The translations under genes and the position numbers were made by a program. A DNA stretch of 64,000 nt from Cotesia glomerata (lineage: Eukaryota > Arthropoda > Insecta > Hymenoptera > Braconidae), in the NCBI RefSeq assembly GCF_020080835.1, contig NC_058159.1:28371525-28435524 (forward strand). Direction: 5' to 3'. Below, one piece after another: positions 60,902-64,000 of the stretch (position 1 is the stretch's first letter; each line of letters starts with the position of its first letter). Below the pieces are notes generated by a model that worked only from the letters and a program-made list of their open reading frames with translations, made no database searches and had not been told where the DNA came from.

Positions 60902-61726
60902 CACGGAAAAAAAAGTCATCTTGAATCAAGTAATATTTACTTGATCCAAGTATATTCAACTGAAGATAAAATATATTCTTGAGTTAAGTAAATTTTTTTC
61001 TTGTATTGGTCAATCTTGGTTTAAGCAAATATTCCCTAGTTCCAGCAGGCTTACCAACTTAAGTGAAGAAAAAAACCTCTTAATCCAAGTAAATCATTCT
61101 CTTGGTTTTTGAACTTGCTTGATGTACACACGGGCGCATCGAGGCCCGAGTAGGACATAACAGCAGCCGCGCGGAAACCCATTTTCAACATTAAATAAAA
61201 ATTATTGTTTATGGAGCTAGAGTTCCGGGAGTCGAAATTTTTTTTTAGAAATTTCCTCCTCTTTAAGGATCTTTTTTTTGATTGTCGATATCACTTATAG
61301 TTATTGAGTTACTAACGCAACAAATTTCTAACCGTGTACTTTGTATGAGTCGAGCAAATACTTGTATATACATATATTTTTGTCACTACACACTTAACTG
61401 TAAAGCAGTAATATAATGGGAAATCAGCACGTTAAAAATTAATCAAAAATGTCTAATTAAATGAACACAAAAAATAAAAATCATGCATAAGATTATTTTT
61501 TTAAATTTAATTCTTTATTAAAAAAATCTCGGTTTAGTTCCAAAAAATCACGTCGCCAATGTTGGCGCTACTTTCTCAAACCAAGAGAAAGATTTACTTG
61601 GGATTAGTATATAACATTATTAGTTCAAGAATAAATTTTTTCAACTAAGATAGCAGAATAACTTGAAACAAGAAGTAAATTTTGAAGAAAATGATTTTCT
61701 TGAGTCAAGATGACTTTTTTTCTGTG
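60902..61726. mobile_element. CACGGAAAAAAAAGTCATC MITE (825 bp)
   Basis: The ends CACGGAAAAAAAAGTCATCT and AGATGACTTTTTTTCTGTG are inverted, flanked by CA (60900-60901, 61727-61728). The other CTAGC copy reads TTCATAAG here with no insert. The interior repeats CTTGAATCAAG / TTGAGTCAAG phrases like the CACAGAAA family; 61120-61230 is unexpectedly GC-rich. Confidence 0.87.
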
Positions 61727-61838
61727 CATAAGTGAAGAAATCTGCCTAGTATGTAAACATAACCAATAGAATTAAAAAATTTATTATAAACAAATGACAA
61801 TCGAGTAGAATAAATTTAGTTACAATAAAAATTAATTA

Positions 61839-62103
61839 ATAATAATAATAATAATAATATTTATTTGCCCAAATACACGGGGTACAAATAGCGGACTCCC
61901 GTTCCGCTTACATAATATTTACAGTTATTCTTATAATCTATATCTCTTATACTAGTAATATAAACTTAATCTACTACCTTAGCCATATAAAAATACTAAC
62001 AATATAATTACTTATATCTACATATCCTCTTTAAGTACCTACTTGGCGGGAAAAAGAAGGGAAAAAAGAGATTAAATAAAAAAAGAAGGGAAAAAAGAGA
62101 TTA
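61839..62103 (-). mobile_element. Non-LTR retrotransposon 3' fragment with 15-bp target duplication
   Basis: Read on the minus strand it ends GGGCAAATAAATATTATTATT plus (ATT)n, a non-LTR 3' tail. It is 5'-truncated. AATAAAAATTAATTA occurs at both borders (61824-61838, 62104-62118), and the paralogue near 25815 has the site once. A 27-bp unit (AAGAAGGGAAAAAAGAGATT) is repeated twice at the truncated end. Confidence 0.8.
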
Positions 62104-62294
62104 AATAAAAATTAATTATTTCTATGTCAAAAAAATATAGGTTCCGGATAAGTAATCACCAACATGTTATATACTAAAACCTTCTCCAAAACACGCTGCA
62201 TCTTATGGTATAAGTATTATTCCGATCGGTTCAGTAGTTTTTACAGTATAACCGGACAAAAAAACCGGCTCTTCATTTATTAGTATAGATGTTC

Positions 62295-63601
62295 AAGGAA
62301 CAAATTCAAATTTATTTGAATAATTTTCGTAAATATTGACGATGTAATAATAAAAATATAATTGAGCGCGGTGTCACGCTCATACGTTGACCAGTCTAGG
62401 GTTAATATCAAAACAGTGGGTCAAAAAAATATTTGATGTATCTGTGTACGTAATAGTCGATAAAACGAAAAGTTTAGTTGGGTATATTTGATTAAATTTC
62501 AGTTGATGATTTAAATAGAACTGTGGTCATATATAACAGTATATATATGTTAGTATCGCTGGGAAAAGATAATTGATGAGTTTTCCTCGCTTTCAGATCG
62601 TTCGGAAGCTCTGGCTGGTGGCCAACTTTTGAGGTTAGATTGTATACACGGTATGTATTACTGTAGATATGAATTGGCGGCATTTACAGAAAAGGCTTTT
62701 GGAATCAACCACTGCACTTCCACTTAGTTTATGGGTAGTTCAACGGTAGCAAGGGCAAGGGGATGATACACGAGAGACCGTGAGTAAAAAAGGGGCAGCG
62801 TCGATAATCGATAATTCCACGAGATGTTGCAATTCGGATTTGATGTATGAATCATTCATATCGATGGAGATTAAGCTTAAGTTTAAATAAGAACTCTATC
62901 GGTGGCATCGCTCGCATATTAATCAATACTCCACTATAGGTATTGTCCTTTTTTTCTTTTCCTCGATATTATGTATTCAAAGCCAAAAAGCTCAGAATTA
63001 TCAACTTAAACTTCACTTTAACTACTTTCGCGCGATAGCGGTATTTTAATTTTAAATTTATTGAAGATTAATTATCACACCCTTCATAACCAATATTACT
63101 TTCATTGTAATTAATCGAGAATTTTAAGTTATTTAAGTCTATTAATTATTTATTATCTATTATAAATAATAATTGATTTTATTATTTACCACTGTTTAAT
63201 ACCTGATTTTCATTAATTAAAAGCTCATTAGCTTATTACCGCGAACAATGAGATTATATAGGCAAATATTGATGAACTAATTAATGAGGCTTTATTGTTT
63301 ATATAGTCATTAATATAATATATTTATTATCATCGATATTATTTTAAAATTGAATAAAAAATTGTTTTGGTGGTTTGAATAATTTGTAAAGATATTTGAT
63401 TTAAAAAAAAAAAATTAAGTTTATATTTATTAGATTATGTATGTATTATTTTAAATAAATAATGAAATTTAGTTCTTCTATTATATTGCTTTTATTAAAT
63501 TATGACTCGAAAGGAATATCTTTACAAAGAGCGCTTTTGTAACCAATTGACTAAAATTCAACTGAAAAAGTGTAACGATCTTTCAGTCACGCACACTTAA
63601 C

Positions 63602-63651
<50 letters not shown>

Positions 63652-63690
63652 GACTTATAAATAACTTATTACTATATAATTATTTCTATA
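62295..63690. other. Gene-free stretch
   Basis: 62340-62960 is unique and less AT-rich, without coding signal. 63000-63590 is AT-rich. An (AAT)n microsatellite occupies 63602-63651. Confidence 0.5.
63602..63651. repeat. (AAT)n microsatellite
   Basis: About 16 uninterrupted AAT units. Confidence 0.95.
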
Positions 63691-63696
63691 AACATT

Positions 63697-64000
63697 AGGG
63701 TGCGTCAAAATTTAATCTCTAAAAGCAACCTTTTAAAATTGGAATTTTGAGTTCCGCTTTTAGCAGAAGTTAGGTTTCGGCATTTCCTGAGATATTTTGA
63801 TGTGTCAGGATTTATTTGATGCTCACATAATTGTTTAATAGGAGTTTTGTTGAAGCATTTTTCTGAAATTTAAAAATTTCAAAATTTGGCCAAACGAAAC
63901 TCCTGTTAAAAATTCTGTGAATATCAAATAAATTGTGACACACCAAAATATATCAGGAAATGCCCAAATACAGCTCCTGTTAAAAGCGAAACTCAAAATT
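63697..64000. mobile_element. AGGGTGCGTCAAAATTT foldback element, cut by window edge
   Basis: Arms around 63743-63850 (GAGTTCCGCTTTTAGCAGAA, GAGATATTTTGATGTGTCAGG, AGGAGTTTTGTT) read inverted at 63893-64000 (AACGAAACTCCTGTT, GACACACCAAAATATATCAGG, AAAAGCGAAACTCAAAATT). The right end is outside the window. Confidence 0.75.

Larger units (their letters stand above)
60611..62289 (+). mobile_element. CTAGC...CCCGCTTCGC element, copy with two nested insertions
   Basis: Starts ACTAGCTGTTACTCGCCCGC. It aligns with the inverse of 25774-26208 except for inserts at 60902-61726 and 61839-62103. It ends near CCGATCGGTTCAGTAGTTTT ... TTATTAGTATAGAT. No ORF. Confidence 0.78.

Noticed and set aside
1..64000. 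Viral or polydnavirus segment genes
   Set aside because: No viral protein family is recognised anywhere; the repeats are small transposons and retrotransposon remnants.

Overview
The window is nuclear DNA from an insect, most likely a hymenopteran such as a parasitoid wasp. The grounds are very AT-rich non-coding sequence, one long-intron neural immunoglobulin gene, many small TA- and TTAA-flanked non-autonomous transposons, and decayed non-LTR retrotransposon tails ending in TAAATAAATAAA. The order is inference from sequence style; no marker gene fixes it.

Only one protein-coding gene can be supported. It is on the minus strand and belongs to the Dpr / zig-8-like (defective proboscis extension response) family of two-Ig cell-surface proteins. 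Two exons are visible. A signal-peptide exon lies at 12923..12854, with 5' UTR back to an acceptor at 12979-12981. A large exon at 8394..7166 encodes a Thr/Ser-rich extension and the start of Ig domain 1, ending just after the first Ig cysteine at a GT donor. Intron phases agree (phase 1) and give 433 continuous codons. The remaining Ig exons must lie beyond the left edge, and the 5' non-coding exon(s) further right or outside.

The rest (about 13 kb to 64 kb, plus both introns) is non-coding and built largely of nested mobile elements. Recurrent families are: CACTGATAGAAGG MITEs with TA/CA duplications (five copies, 174 to 806 bp); CACAGAAA / CACGGAAAA elements; TTAA-flanked piggyBac-like MITEs (five kinds); a GGGGGCGTCC element with TTA duplication; CGGCTGCCC elements with 4-bp duplications; long AT palindromes bounded by CCCCCATG; tRNA-headed SINEs sharing one core; and CTAGC...CCCGCTTCGC elements. 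Paralogous copies in the same window supply empty sites for about ten insertions, so insertion order can be read directly.

The most unusual sequence is a set of GC-rich hairpin strings at 36010-36232, 42486-42730 and 43640-43907. They stand out in AT-rich DNA, reuse a constant CTCGGCTTCGCCTCGG loop and AATAGTATAC borders, and have stems that differ between copies by matched changes on both arms. A second oddity is a tandem array of three long inverted repeats at 54361-55180.
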